Source: an uncultured Treponema sp. (GTDB lineage Bacteria > Spirochaetota > Spirochaetia > Treponematales > Treponemataceae). From it: a stretch of DNA of 62,481 nucleotides. The notes beneath the pieces are model-generated. The model saw nothing but the letters and a program-made list of their open reading frames with translations. It searched no databases and was not told the DNA's origin. A program made the position numbers and the translations under genes. The stretch is taken from contig CAMVHR010000014.1 in NCBI GenBank assembly GCA_947167345.1, positions 1 to 62,481 on the forward strand, in the 5' to 3' direction. Positions 25,675 to 34,318 of the stretch are shown here, in pieces. How positions within the stretch are numbered: the stretch's first letter is position 1; the number at the start of each line of letters is the position of its first letter.

Positions 25675-26721
25675 ATGAATGCAAAAGACTTTTACAGCCT
25701 TTTAAAATATGTACCAAAGGCAGAGCTTCACATTCATGAAGAGGCTGCCATAAGCAGAGGTACAATTAAAAAGCTATATAAAAAATATAAAGGCACGACC
25801 ATGCCTGTTGCAGAATTAAATAAGTTGTTTGATTATAATGATTTGCCAGGCTTCTTGGACTCTTTTATCTCCATTCAGAATATGTTTAAAAAAGCTGAAG
25901 ATTTACGTTATACTTTTGCAGACCTTTCAACTTATCTTAAAAAAAATAATATCACATATTGTGAGACTTTTTTTAGCCCTACTTCACACATCAAAAAAGG
26001 ATTCTCATTTAAGGAATTATCACACCTTCTTACAGAAGGTGTAGAAATGATACAGCAACAAACAGGTGCTACAATACGCATAATTGTTGATGTAAGCCGA
26101 TCTTTCGGGGTGGAAAATGCGCAGCAGAACCTTAATTATGTGCTTGAAGAAAAAAATCCATACATTATAGGCATAGGACTTGGCGGAGACGAAGAAAAAG
26201 GTCCTGCAAAAGATTTTGAAAGTGTTTTTCTACAGGCAGAACAGGCAGGATTGCACCGCGTAACACATGCAGGCGAAACATGCCTTAGTTTTTCAATAAC
26301 AGATTCAATAAATATCCTTCATGCAGAAAGAATTGGTCATGCCTTGACAGCAGGATACGATGACAATTGCATAAAAGAACTTGCAGAAAAGAAAATCCCT
26401 GCCGAGTTATGTCCTACCAGTAATACATTTATCAAGAAATATATAACAAAAATACAGCAACATCCTGCAAAAAAGCTTTATGATGCAGGTGTTCACATAA
26501 TGATTAATACAGATGACCCTACATTCTTTAAGGTCTCATTAATTGATGAATACTGGAGAGTATATAAGGGACTTAAGTTTTCGCTGGACGAAATAAAACA
26601 GGTTATAAAAAATGGATTTACAGCGGCATTCATTTCAGACGAGCAGAAACTTGAATATTGCCATCAGGTTGATTCGGCATGGGATGAATGGTTCAAAATT
26701 AATCCAGATTGCAAGGATTAA
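25675..26721 (+). CDS. add: Adenosine deaminase
   Basis: 348 residues, normal length. The metal and catalytic motifs are in order: AELHIHEE (two metal His), THAGE with the catalytic His/Glu, ERIGHAL and NTDDP with the metal-binding Asp pair. The first motif reads HIHEE instead of the usual HxHLDG, a small departure that keeps both histidines. It hydrolyses adenosine (or a related 6-aminopurine) to inosine in purine salvage. It is a stand-alone gene divergent from the RRM gene, with a leaderless promoter. Confidence 0.88.
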   Translation: MNAKDFYSLLKYVPKAELHIHEEAAISRGTIKKLYKKYKGTTMPVAELNKLFDYNDLPGFLDSFISIQNMFKKAEDLRYTFADLSTYLKKNNITYCETFFSPTSHIKKGFSFKELSHLLTEGVEMIQQQTGATIRIIVDVSRSFGVENAQQNLNYVLEEKNPYIIGIGLGGDEEKGPAKDFESVFLQAEQAGLHRVTHAGETCLSFSITDSINILHAERIGHALTAGYDDNCIKELAEKKIPAELCPTSNTFIKKYITKIQQHPAKKLYDAGVHIMINTDDPTFFKVSLIDEYWRVYKGLKFSLDEIKQVIKNGFTAAFISDEQKLEYCHQVDSAWDEWFKINPDCKD

Positions 26722-26724
26722 AAT

Positions 26725-26755
26725 CTTGACATGAAATAAAGCGCTTCATGTCAAG
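26725..26755. terminator. Hairpin between convergent add and GH2 genes
   Basis: CTTGACATGAA (26725-26735) and TTCATGTCAAG (26745-26755) form a perfect 11-bp stem with a 9-nt loop. No strong T-tract follows on either strand; its position between two convergent stops suggests a shared terminator. Confidence 0.5.
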
Positions 26756-26788
26756 AAATCAAACCCATTCATTCTAAAATACTATCTT

Positions 26789-29191
26789 CTATATTTTCTT
26801 TACAGTAAATGGAATCTTTATAGAATTTCCCATCCAGTCAGTTACTTTTAATGCCCCAGAACCTTCTTTTCCAACAGATTTTACATAAGTTCCAGCAAAA
26901 CCGCCTTTTAAAGAAACCGCAGAAGGACCTATAAGCTCTATATCACCTTCACATGTCAACACTACAGCTTCCTGACAATACGGCTGAACGTTTCCATTTT
27001 GGTCAACAACAGACAGCCTTACAGAAGCAACATCATAGGAATTATCTTCTATAAGAGTATCTCTCATAACAACAGCCTTTACACAAACTTCTTCAGAAGG
27101 AATCCTTACAAGGGTCTTTACAACCTTTCCATCCCTTATTGCCTCGAATTTATGCTGTATTATTGCTCCTCCCCATCCTGCTACATACTTTCCGAAAAGG
27201 CTTTTGAGCCTGTTTTCATCAATTTTATGGACACTAGTTATTTTTGAGGCAAGAGCTTTTTCTTTTGAAGTAAGTCGTTCAAAATTTCCGGCATATTTCC
27301 GCAAAATCATGAGGAATTCCTTTACATCTTTAGCACAGCCTTCATCAAGACCGTCTTCATCTGCAAGGCGGTTTCCTATAAAATCATCAACAAGAATAGG
27401 GCCATGTGCAAGATTCTTATACGGAGAATCTTTTTTAGAATATTCCTTAATAAATACTCCGTTTTCATAGAATTTTACACTGTCAGCATTTGTATAAATC
27501 CAAATTTGACCAATTGCCCCAGCTGGGTATTCCCCAATGTCAAGGCTTGAATTTACAAAAAGAACATCCCCTGTTACAGACGGCTCTTCCTGGCTCTGAT
27601 AAACATAGGCTGCAAGCTTAGGGTTTCGGAACATGTCCATTACACCATGATAACAAATCTTATCGCCGCTACCAAAATCCCTGTGCGTATTATAGTCAAA
27701 AGCACACCATCCGCTTGTTCCGGCAAGATTATCCATGCCAGCAGACGCATCAAGTACAGTAGCATGTCGGACTGCATGTTCAGTACGATGAATCTCATCA
27801 TCAAATGTTTTGGTAGGATACATGTGTCCGTTGTACTCAGTAACCATATATCCCTTATCCGTATCCGTAACGTTTTTTTTCTGAGTCAGCCCTTCGTTTG
27901 TTCCAAAATGAACAAAATCATTATAAGTATACACATCTTCAAGCAGATGCGAATGCTTTATACAGCGGACACCACCTGTAGGTCTTGTAGGATCAAGTTC
28001 CCGACATACACTATTCGTGCGCTCATAGAATTCATCATCGTCCATGCTTTCATTAATGCGGACTCCCCACAGAAAAATTGAAGGATGATTGCGGTACTGT
28101 TTTACCATGTCACGAACATTCTGCACGGCAATGTCTTTCCATTCTGATCCACCTATATGCTGCCATCCAGGAATTTCTGTAAAAACAAGGAGACCTATTT
28201 CATCACAACGATCAATGAAATAATGGCTTTGAGGATAATGAGAGGTTCTAACTTCATTAAGTCCAAGCTCAAATTTAAGGATATCAGCATCTTCTCTCTG
28301 CATGTTTTTAGGCATTGCATATCCTACATAAGGATAACTTTGATGACGGTTTAGTCCCCGAATCTTTATTTTCTTACCATTCAGGTAAAATCCGGTATTA
28401 TCAAAACGGATGTCCCTGAATCCGAAGCGGACAATTTTAGTATCTACAACAGTTCCAGAACCGTCAACAAGGTCTGTAACAAGATTATACAATGCAGGAT
28501 TATCAAGTTCCCATGCAGAAACAGGCTGAGCTCCAGCTTCTGTCAGAATTTTTGAAGAAGAAACACCTGTATTAATTTCAGCACAAACAGTATCATCAGA
28601 GCTAGCACTTATCACCTTCTGATGAATTGAATATTCGCAATTGCACTCACATGAAAGTGTTATTTCAGTTGCAAAGTGATTCTTATTAGTCTTTACAAAA
28701 ACATCTTTTATGTAAACAGGATTTTTTACTTCAAGATAGACATCGCGGTAAATTCCACCGTAAGTCATGTAGTCAATGACAAAACCAAAAGGGGGTTGAT
28801 TAACGCTTTCACGGCTGTCAAGCTTTACAGCAAGTATATTTTTTTCAGAGGAAGGTGAAAGATATTCCGTCAAATCAACAGTAAATGCCGTGTATCCGCA
28901 CGGATGAACAAAAACAGACTTTCCATTTATAAAAACTTCGCTTCGATGGGCAGCACCTTCAAAAGTCACTAAAACTTTTTTCCCGTTCCATGACGGATCT
29001 GTTACAAATTCTTTTCTGTACAGACTAAGCTTTTCGTAACGAGAAACTGAAAAATTATTAAACGGAGTGACTGCAACTGTATGTGGCAGTCTTATTTCTT
29101 CAAAAGAACCTGTATATGAAGGTTCAATCATCTCTTCTGAAAATTCAGGGGCATAAAGCCATCCATCATTAAAATAAAGCTTGTTATCCAT
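26789..29191 (-). CDS. Glycoside hydrolase family 2 (beta-galactosidase/beta-glucuronidase type)
   Basis: 800 residues, no signal peptide, so an intracellular enzyme. The jelly-roll sugar-binding domain spans about 1-155, then an Ig-like domain and a TIM barrel with RGLNRHQ, NEVRTSHYP, the acid/base Glu381 in RINES (usually NEP) and the nucleophile Glu452 in TEYNGHM. Further beta domains close the protein. It removes non-reducing beta-linked sugars from oligosaccharides; the exact sugar cannot be told. It fits a plant-glycan or mucin degrader. It has its own leaderless promoter and no neighbouring transporter. Confidence 0.9.
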   Translation of the reverse strand: MDNKLYFNDGWLYAPEFSEEMIEPSYTGSFEEIRLPHTVAVTPFNNFSVSRYEKLSLYRKEFVTDPSWNGKKVLVTFEGAAHRSEVFINGKSVFVHPCGYTAFTVDLTEYLSPSSEKNILAVKLDSRESVNQPPFGFVIDYMTYGGIYRDVYLEVKNPVYIKDVFVKTNKNHFATEITLSCECNCEYSIHQKVISASSDDTVCAEINTGVSSSKILTEAGAQPVSAWELDNPALYNLVTDLVDGSGTVVDTKIVRFGFRDIRFDNTGFYLNGKKIKIRGLNRHQSYPYVGYAMPKNMQREDADILKFELGLNEVRTSHYPQSHYFIDRCDEIGLLVFTEIPGWQHIGGSEWKDIAVQNVRDMVKQYRNHPSIFLWGVRINESMDDDEFYERTNSVCRELDPTRPTGGVRCIKHSHLLEDVYTYNDFVHFGTNEGLTQKKNVTDTDKGYMVTEYNGHMYPTKTFDDEIHRTEHAVRHATVLDASAGMDNLAGTSGWCAFDYNTHRDFGSGDKICYHGVMDMFRNPKLAAYVYQSQEEPSVTGDVLFVNSSLDIGEYPAGAIGQIWIYTNADSVKFYENGVFIKEYSKKDSPYKNLAHGPILVDDFIGNRLADEDGLDEGCAKDVKEFLMILRKYAGNFERLTSKEKALASKITSVHKIDENRLKSLFGKYVAGWGGAIIQHKFEAIRDGKVVKTLVRIPSEEVCVKAVVMRDTLIEDNSYDVASVRLSVVDQNGNVQPYCQEAVVLTCEGDIELIGPSAVSLKGGFAGTYVKSVGKEGSGALKVTDWMGNSIKIPFTVKKI

Positions 29192-29198
29192 GCTTTTA

Positions 29199-29227
29199 AG
29201 TGTAAGTCAGTTTTTTTCAGGAAACAA
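29199..29227 (-). promoter_or_regulatory. Leaderless promoter of the GH2 gene
   Basis: TTGTTT (29227-29222), 17-bp spacer, TACACT (29204-29199), then 7 nt to ATG 29191; no Shine-Dalgarno. Confidence 0.55.
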
Positions 29228-29262
29228 GTTATTTTTGTACCGCAGAATAAATACAAATATAA

Positions 29263-29291
29263 TTGACACAAAAAAATCAAAAGCATACAAT
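29263..29291 (+). promoter_or_regulatory. Strong promoter upstream of hairpin-terminator leader
   Basis: TTGACA (29263-29268), 17-bp spacer, TACAAT (29286-29291): the best -35 in the window. Start is expected near 29298. Confidence 0.7.
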
Positions 29292-29297
29292 ACTATA

Positions 29298-29368
29298 TCA
29301 TTTTGAGCAAAGACGCTCATTCAATCTGAGGACACCATTGTCTTCAGGTGGAATGGGCGTCTTTTTTT
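29298..29368 (+). ncRNA. Candidate attenuator leader or ~70-nt small RNA upstream of ykgJ-like gene
   Basis: From the predicted start at about 29298 the RNA folds into an outer stem GACGCTCATTC (29312-29322)/GAATGGGCGTC (29351-29361) and an inner stem CTGAGGACA (29326-29334)/TGTCTTCAG (29339-29347), each with one G-U pair. A T-tract at 29362-29368 follows directly. This is a full intrinsic terminator only 19 bp before the next ATG. It may therefore be a conditional attenuator for that gene or the end of an independent small RNA. No known riboswitch class is recognised. Confidence 0.55.
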
Positions 29369-29386
29369 GTTTAAAGCGAGTTTTTT

Positions 29387-30055
29387 ATGAAGGCTGATGA
29401 AAACGAACTGAAAAATATTATCAATGAATTGAAAGGAACGTACAAAGAAGAAATTCTAAAATCAATGCAGAAACTTTATTCTAAAATTGCAAAACTACAA
29501 GCGTCATGGTATGAAAAATCAGGATTTACATGTGTCAAGGGATGCGGAGAATGCTGCAGAAATTTTGAGCCAGATCTTTTGGAGTGTGAAAGTATTTTCA
29601 TGGCGGCCTGGCTTTTGGAAAACCAAAGAGAAGTCGCTGATAATGTAATTGATGGCAAATTTCCTTTTCCAAATAACAAAGGTTGTCCATTTTGGGATGA
29701 ACAAAAAGAATATCACTGTACGATTTACGGAGGGAGACCTTTTATATGCAGATTTTTTGGAGCATGTGGCTCAAAGGGAAAAGATGAAAAGACTGTATTC
29801 AAACCATGCAAGTTTTATCCTGCAAAAATTCTTGAAGAACATAATCCGCCACTCGCACACAAACAGTATTCAGATGCCGAAATTATGAAAATTTTCGGTA
29901 TTCTGCCACCAGTTACAACAGATATTATGGAAAGTGCAGTTTCATTAAATCCAAATAATCATTCCACAGAATTACTTAGAACGGCCTTGCCTAAAGCCAT
30001 AAAGGAGCTAAAATGGATTTGTAAAGTATCAGACGCAAGAATTTTGTCAGACTGA
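29387..30055 (+). CDS. YkgJ-family cysteine cluster protein
   Basis: 222 residues. The zinc/iron-chelating pattern is C49-x3-C53-x2-C56-C57 (CVKGCGECC), with later cysteines in GCPFW, YHCTIYGGRPFICRFFGACG and PCKFYP. This matches the PF03692-type 'putative zinc- or iron-chelating' family, whose role is not settled. The gene stands behind a promoter plus terminator-like leader (29263-29368), so its expression may be conditional. GCGAG lies before ATG 29387. Confidence 0.8.
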   Translation: MKADENELKNIINELKGTYKEEILKSMQKLYSKIAKLQASWYEKSGFTCVKGCGECCRNFEPDLLECESIFMAAWLLENQREVADNVIDGKFPFPNNKGCPFWDEQKEYHCTIYGGRPFICRFFGACGSKGKDEKTVFKPCKFYPAKILEEHNPPLAHKQYSDAEIMKIFGILPPVTTDIMESAVSLNPNNHSTELLRTALPKAIKELKWICKVSDARILSD

Positions 30056-30087
30056 CTTTGACTTATTGTCAGACTGACCTTGGCTTA
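30044..30087 (+). repeat. Tandem 22-bp repeat forming two small hairpins
   Basis: Two adjacent units (30044-30065 and 30066-30087) differ at 2 of 22 positions. The first overlaps the stop codon of the ykgJ-like gene. Each can form a small hairpin around a TTATT loop: TTGAC/GTCAG around 30058-30071 and CTTGGC/GCCAAG at 30079-30095. They may serve as transcript end signals. Confidence 0.6.
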
Positions 30088-30123
30088 TTGCCAAGCTCAC
30101 AAAATCAATAAGCAAAATAACAA

Positions 30124-30900
30124 TCATAAATTCAAGACATTACCATAAAATCCAGAAGCAGAGACAGGTTCCCCATGTTCTATCAAATGGCGGACATCCC
30201 CTAGTTGTTGCACACGAAAAACAACTTCCCCAGGAACTCTTTCTTCTGCCCCTAGAACCGTAACAGATGTAGGCGCAACAAAGAAGCCCTGCCATAATTG
30301 AAGGGGAGAAAGTCCTGTAAGATGAGAAATTATAAGAAACATAACACCTAAATGACAGACAAATACAAGATTCTTATTGTCCAAATCCTTTTGTTCTGCA
30401 TTCAAATGAGTATCAATTGCCGCTTCTTCATCAGTAAGATGAGGAAAACAGGTGTATATAGGTACATCCTTTTCTAACCGTGTATAATCATACTGCATAA
30501 GAATGCTGTCAAAGCCCGAACACACTTTTTCTGCATGCATTTCTATATTGCCACTTTTCATAGTTTTTGACTTGAACCATTCCCAGCGATTAAAGTATTT
30601 TTTTTCTCCATAATAAGTACGAGGAAGCCAGTCCCACGCACCTCGTTCCTTTTTAGACAGGGGATCAGAAACCTTAAAATCAAATTCATGAAGCCAGTCT
30701 AAAGTTTCTGCTGTTTTTCCAAGCCGTTCCAAAGCAGGGGCTATGGTAGCTTGTGCCCTTCCATACGGCGAGACATAAAAATCATCAACTTTCCATTTTA
30801 AAATGCGCTCCGTTAAAAGAGCGGCTTCCCTTTTTCCCTTTTCTGTAAGATTATCATTTTTATAATCAGGATCACCGTGACGAATAAATATCAAATGCAT
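30124..30900 (-). CDS. Histidine phosphatase superfamily protein
   Basis: 258 residues from ATG 30900, preferred over the TTG at 30912 because GGAGG lies 12 nt upstream of the ATG. The phosphoglycerate-mutase-like signature is LIFIRHGDPDY, where the His becomes phosphorylated. Further on are SPYGRAQATIAP, supplying the second Arg, and VCHLGVMF with the partner His. Substrate unknown; this branch includes sugar-phosphate and nucleotide phosphatases. It overlaps the end of the yigZ-like gene and is last in the parE operon. Confidence 0.88.
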   Translation of the reverse strand: MHLIFIRHGDPDYKNDNLTEKGKREAALLTERILKWKVDDFYVSPYGRAQATIAPALERLGKTAETLDWLHEFDFKVSDPLSKKERGAWDWLPRTYYGEKKYFNRWEWFKSKTMKSGNIEMHAEKVCSGFDSILMQYDYTRLEKDVPIYTCFPHLTDEEAAIDTHLNAEQKDLDNKNLVFVCHLGVMFLIISHLTGLSPLQLWQGFFVAPTSVTVLGAEERVPGEVVFRVQQLGDVRHLIEHGEPVSASGFYGNVLNL

Positions 30901-31493
30901 GATTCTATACAAACCTCCGTTTTTCCTTTGGTTATATCTTTTATGACAGATTTAAAAGTTTCCAGTTCTTCTGACCATATAAAACCCGCAACATGTACAT
31001 CTGAGGCGTATTCTTCCTGTACTTCTGAAAAATGAAATCCCTCGCACTTACGTTTTATAGCTTCATAAAGGGAATAATCCGCTGAAAATGAAATCTTTAT
31101 TTTTTCTACATAAGGTTCAGTTTTACAAACAGAAAGCACCAGCTTTGCAGAGTCAGAATATGCATGAACCAATCCTCCAGTTCCTAATAAAGTACCTCCA
31201 AAATAGCGAGTTACAGTAAGAAGAATATTGGTTATACCACTTCCCTTAAGGACATCAAGTACAGGTCTGCCTGCAGTACCGGAAGGTTCGCCATCATCAC
31301 TCATTCCACTAGTTTCAGCTTTTAATCCTGCAATAAATGCATGAACTACATGAGTAGCATCTTTATACTGCATTTTGACAGAATGAAGCTTTTCACGGGC
31401 TTCAGCCTGAGAAGAAACAGGATACACTTCTGCAATGAAACGAGAATTTTTTACTGTCAGTTCTGAAACAGCATATTCCGTCAAAACATTCAT
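30891..31493 (-). CDS. YigZ/IMPACT-family protein
   Basis: 200 residues, typical length. The N-terminal UPF0029 domain has the family motifs KNSRFIAEVYPV, KDATHVVHAFIAG, SDDGEPSGTAGRPVLDVL and VTRYFGGTLLGTGGLVHAYSDSA. The C-terminal half is the smaller DUF1949-like domain. The family is linked to translation control in eukaryotes (IMPACT) and is of unsettled function in bacteria. It starts 2 nt after the stop of the membrane protein gene, so it is co-transcribed with parC/parE. Confidence 0.92.
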   Translation of the reverse strand: MNVLTEYAVSELTVKNSRFIAEVYPVSSQAEAREKLHSVKMQYKDATHVVHAFIAGLKAETSGMSDDGEPSGTAGRPVLDVLKGSGITNILLTVTRYFGGTLLGTGGLVHAYSDSAKLVLSVCKTEPYVEKIKISFSADYSLYEAIKRKCEGFHFSEVQEEYASDVHVAGFIWSEELETFKSVIKDITKGKTEVCIESCI

Positions 31494-31495
31494 AG

Positions 31496-32353
31496 TCAGT
31501 TTCCGTTTTCGGAAGAAACTGGAGGCTGGGAGTCTTCAGTCTTATGAGAATGGATCACGCCAGTCAATGTATAATAGTATATCGGTATGGCAACAAAAAG
31601 CCTCGTCAGAGTTCTGTACTGGGCCATAACCCCTGCAATACTTAGAAAAGTCAATAAAATGGAAGTGCTAGAATTGGAACCAGCTGAAAATGCAATAAGG
31701 GCAAACTGTATGATTATGACCTGTATTAAAGATCTTCCACATGCATACAGAACAAATCCTATAAAATGAAAGAACCGTCCTTTCATAAGCATCATGCTTT
31801 TTTTAAAGGCCTGCAATACTTTTATTTCATTATTTTTATATAAAATCAGACGAACAAACGAAAAAGGAATGGAAACAAGCATCGTAATGGACAAAACTAT
31901 AATGGCAGCGTATGAAAGCACAGTTCTAGGACTTAAATTTTCATACAGTGCCGAAAAATAATTTTTACAAAAAAAATATGCAATGGAAAGAACAACAACA
32001 ACAGATGCATAGATTGCAGTAAAAACAATAGCAGATCTAAAAACAGGTTTCTGATTTTTTCTGAATCCTATAAATAAAAAACCTATTGTAACATACTTTT
32101 TTTCAATGAAGCGTGCCATGATTACAAAAAGCCCATATAGTAAAACTTCAGAACAAATATTCATGCCGACAAGAAAAGCAAGAGCCAGCATAACTGTAAA
32201 TAAAGAACTTACAGCTGCAGGAGATACAGCTATGCCCATTATGATAAACTGTATCAGAAAATACAGAAAAACTGAAAACATTGCTTTACCTGCATTCAGG
32301 CGTAGGCATTGATTTAGAATCACATGCATGAATTTATAATCTGGCTTTGTCAT
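31496..32353 (-). CDS. Polytopic membrane protein of unknown function
   Basis: 285 residues with about six to seven hydrophobic helices (near 23-45, 48-75, 105-130, 143-165, 195-220, 225-245) and a hydrophilic C-terminus rich in Ser, Glu and Pro. No family motif is recognised. ATG 32353 is 3 nt after the parC stop, without a clear ribosome binding site, so it probably depends on coupling with parC. Confidence 0.7.
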   Translation of the reverse strand: MTKPDYKFMHVILNQCLRLNAGKAMFSVFLYFLIQFIIMGIAVSPAAVSSLFTVMLALAFLVGMNICSEVLLYGLFVIMARFIEKKYVTIGFLFIGFRKNQKPVFRSAIVFTAIYASVVVVLSIAYFFCKNYFSALYENLSPRTVLSYAAIIVLSITMLVSIPFSFVRLILYKNNEIKVLQAFKKSMMLMKGRFFHFIGFVLYACGRSLIQVIIIQFALIAFSAGSNSSTSILLTFLSIAGVMAQYRTLTRLFVAIPIYYYTLTGVIHSHKTEDSQPPVSSENGN

Positions 32354-32356
32354 ATA

Positions 32357-34291
32357 TTAAAATAATTTTTGCTGAGTATCAGCATCCTCCACTTTTATTT
32401 CAACAACTTCTCTTGAAGAAAGTCTGACACCATTAGCTTTTAGTCCTTTTTCTTCAAAATCACCTGCAATAAAATCTTCCTTTACAATCTTTACTCGAGG
32501 CTTTTTTTCATATTTCAAGGTAAAAGCAAAGGTCTGCCGTGTATCTATGTGAAGAATTTCCATACCATCAGGGGCTATCATATAATCCCTGTTCATAATC
32601 CATCCAGAAACGCGGAACCTTTTTATGAAACAGAATTTTGTCTTAGGATCACGATAAATTGCAGTAAATAATGTGGCTGAAATAATGTCTTTGTCAGCAT
32701 AATTACAATACCACATGCCAGCATCAACAAACAGCTTTTCCGGTACATCACAAACCGTATAAATTCCACTATGCCTTATAAAGAAAATGCGGTCAAACGG
32801 TGTGACCTTTAGAATTTCAGAACCACCATTAACTCCTGTTCCAAGATAGCCCTTGTCATCATATCGCAAAGGACTGTCACGTTTTACAACCTGCTTTACA
32901 TCAACCGCAGAGAATTTTGAAATCTTTGTATGACGAACAAGTTCTTCAGGGGAAAACTTCTTTAACATTTCTGAAAGATAGTCTATTGCACAGTCAGTAA
33001 GATGCTTTAGTTTTTTATTAATGTCCTTGAGTTGCTTATTAATTGCAGATACCTGCTCCTTATTTTTATTTATATCAAACAAAGAAATTCTGCGGATTGG
33101 AATCTTTAGCAAACGTTCTACATCTTCATCAGAAATTTCACGAATAAGTTCTGCCTTAAACGGTACAAAACCTTTTTTAACGGCCTTGTTTACGTCCTCT
33201 GCAGTTTTCATCAGCTCTATCTTCTTATAAATTCGCTCTTCAATAAAAATACATTCCAGTGTCCTAAGATGAAGTTCTTCTGTAAGCCGGCGTTTTTCAA
33301 ATTCAAGCTCTTCTTTTATGATAATTATTAATTTTTTTGCATAATATTTTATAATTTCTGTTGCAGTCATTGCGACAGGCATGTTGTCTTTTATAACAAG
33401 CATCTGGCAGGAAATGGACTTTTCGCAATCAGTATAAGCATACAATGCCTTTTCAACTTCAGAAGCATATACCCCGCGTGGAAGCTTTATTTCTATATGA
33501 CAGTGATCAGTAGTAAAATCATTTATTGAACTGATTTTTAATTTTCCTGATTTAAATGCCTCATCTATAGAATTTTTTAATTCACGGGCATTTGTATCAA
33601 CAGGAAGTTCTGTAATGACGATTTTTTTCTCATCACTTAAATCAAGTTTTGCTCTTGAAACAATCTTTCCATTGCCATCATTATAGTTGCTGACATCAAT
33701 AAGACCTCCTGTAGCTACATCGGGATATATCTGAAAATCCTCACCTTTAAGAGCCTTAATCTCTGCCTCAAGAACTTCTTTCAAATTATATGGCAGAATT
33801 TTAGTACTCATTCCAACAGCAATACCTTCCGCTCCAATTATAAGAGCGACAGGTATTTTTGCCCTATAAACTTCTGGCTCTGTACTACGACCATCATAAT
33901 TCGGAATGTAATGTGTTACCTCAGGATTAGTTACAAGAAAATCTTTAGCAACAGGTCTGACACGACATTCAATGTAACGGGAAGCAGAAGCTTCATCTCC
34001 AGTAAACATGTTACCGAAGTTTCCCTGTCTCTCAATAAAAATTCCTTTATTCGCAAGAACAACAAGTGCAGCACCAATAGAAGCATCTCCATGAGGATGA
34101 TACTTCATACATTCGCCGACAACATTTGCAACTTTTTGAAAGCGACCGTCATCCATTTTAAACAGAGTATGCATGATGCGCCTTTGAACAGGCTTTAGAC
34201 CATCTTCCAAATCAGGAATTGCCCTGTCGCGAATTACATAACTTGCATATTCTATAAAATTCTTATCAAATAAATTTTTTACAAAAGCCAT
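32357..34291 (-). CDS. parC: DNA topoisomerase IV subunit A
   Basis: 644 residues, shorter than usual because the C-terminal beta-propeller is reduced. The N-terminal breakage-reunion domain is clear: DGLKPVQRRIM, KYHPHGDAS, RQGNFGNM and the catalytic Tyr106 in ASASRYIECR. It acts with ParE to unlink daughter chromosomes. The small C-terminal domain and the lack of a GyrA box favour topoisomerase IV over gyrase. It follows parE by 27 bp on the same strand. Confidence 0.9.
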   Translation of the reverse strand: MAFVKNLFDKNFIEYASYVIRDRAIPDLEDGLKPVQRRIMHTLFKMDDGRFQKVANVVGECMKYHPHGDASIGAALVVLANKGIFIERQGNFGNMFTGDEASASRYIECRVRPVAKDFLVTNPEVTHYIPNYDGRSTEPEVYRAKIPVALIIGAEGIAVGMSTKILPYNLKEVLEAEIKALKGEDFQIYPDVATGGLIDVSNYNDGNGKIVSRAKLDLSDEKKIVITELPVDTNARELKNSIDEAFKSGKLKISSINDFTTDHCHIEIKLPRGVYASEVEKALYAYTDCEKSISCQMLVIKDNMPVAMTATEIIKYYAKKLIIIIKEELEFEKRRLTEELHLRTLECIFIEERIYKKIELMKTAEDVNKAVKKGFVPFKAELIREISDEDVERLLKIPIRRISLFDINKNKEQVSAINKQLKDINKKLKHLTDCAIDYLSEMLKKFSPEELVRHTKISKFSAVDVKQVVKRDSPLRYDDKGYLGTGVNGGSEILKVTPFDRIFFIRHSGIYTVCDVPEKLFVDAGMWYCNYADKDIISATLFTAIYRDPKTKFCFIKRFRVSGWIMNRDYMIAPDGMEILHIDTRQTFAFTLKYEKKPRVKIVKEDFIAGDFEEKGLKANGVRLSSREVVEIKVEDADTQQKLF

Positions 34292-34318
34292 TCTATTTCC
34301 TAAGTTTATATCTAAAAA

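Noticed and set aside
30044-30087. CRISPR-like repeat
   Set aside because: Only two adjacent 22-bp units with no spacer; no CRISPR array or cas gene was found anywhere in the window.
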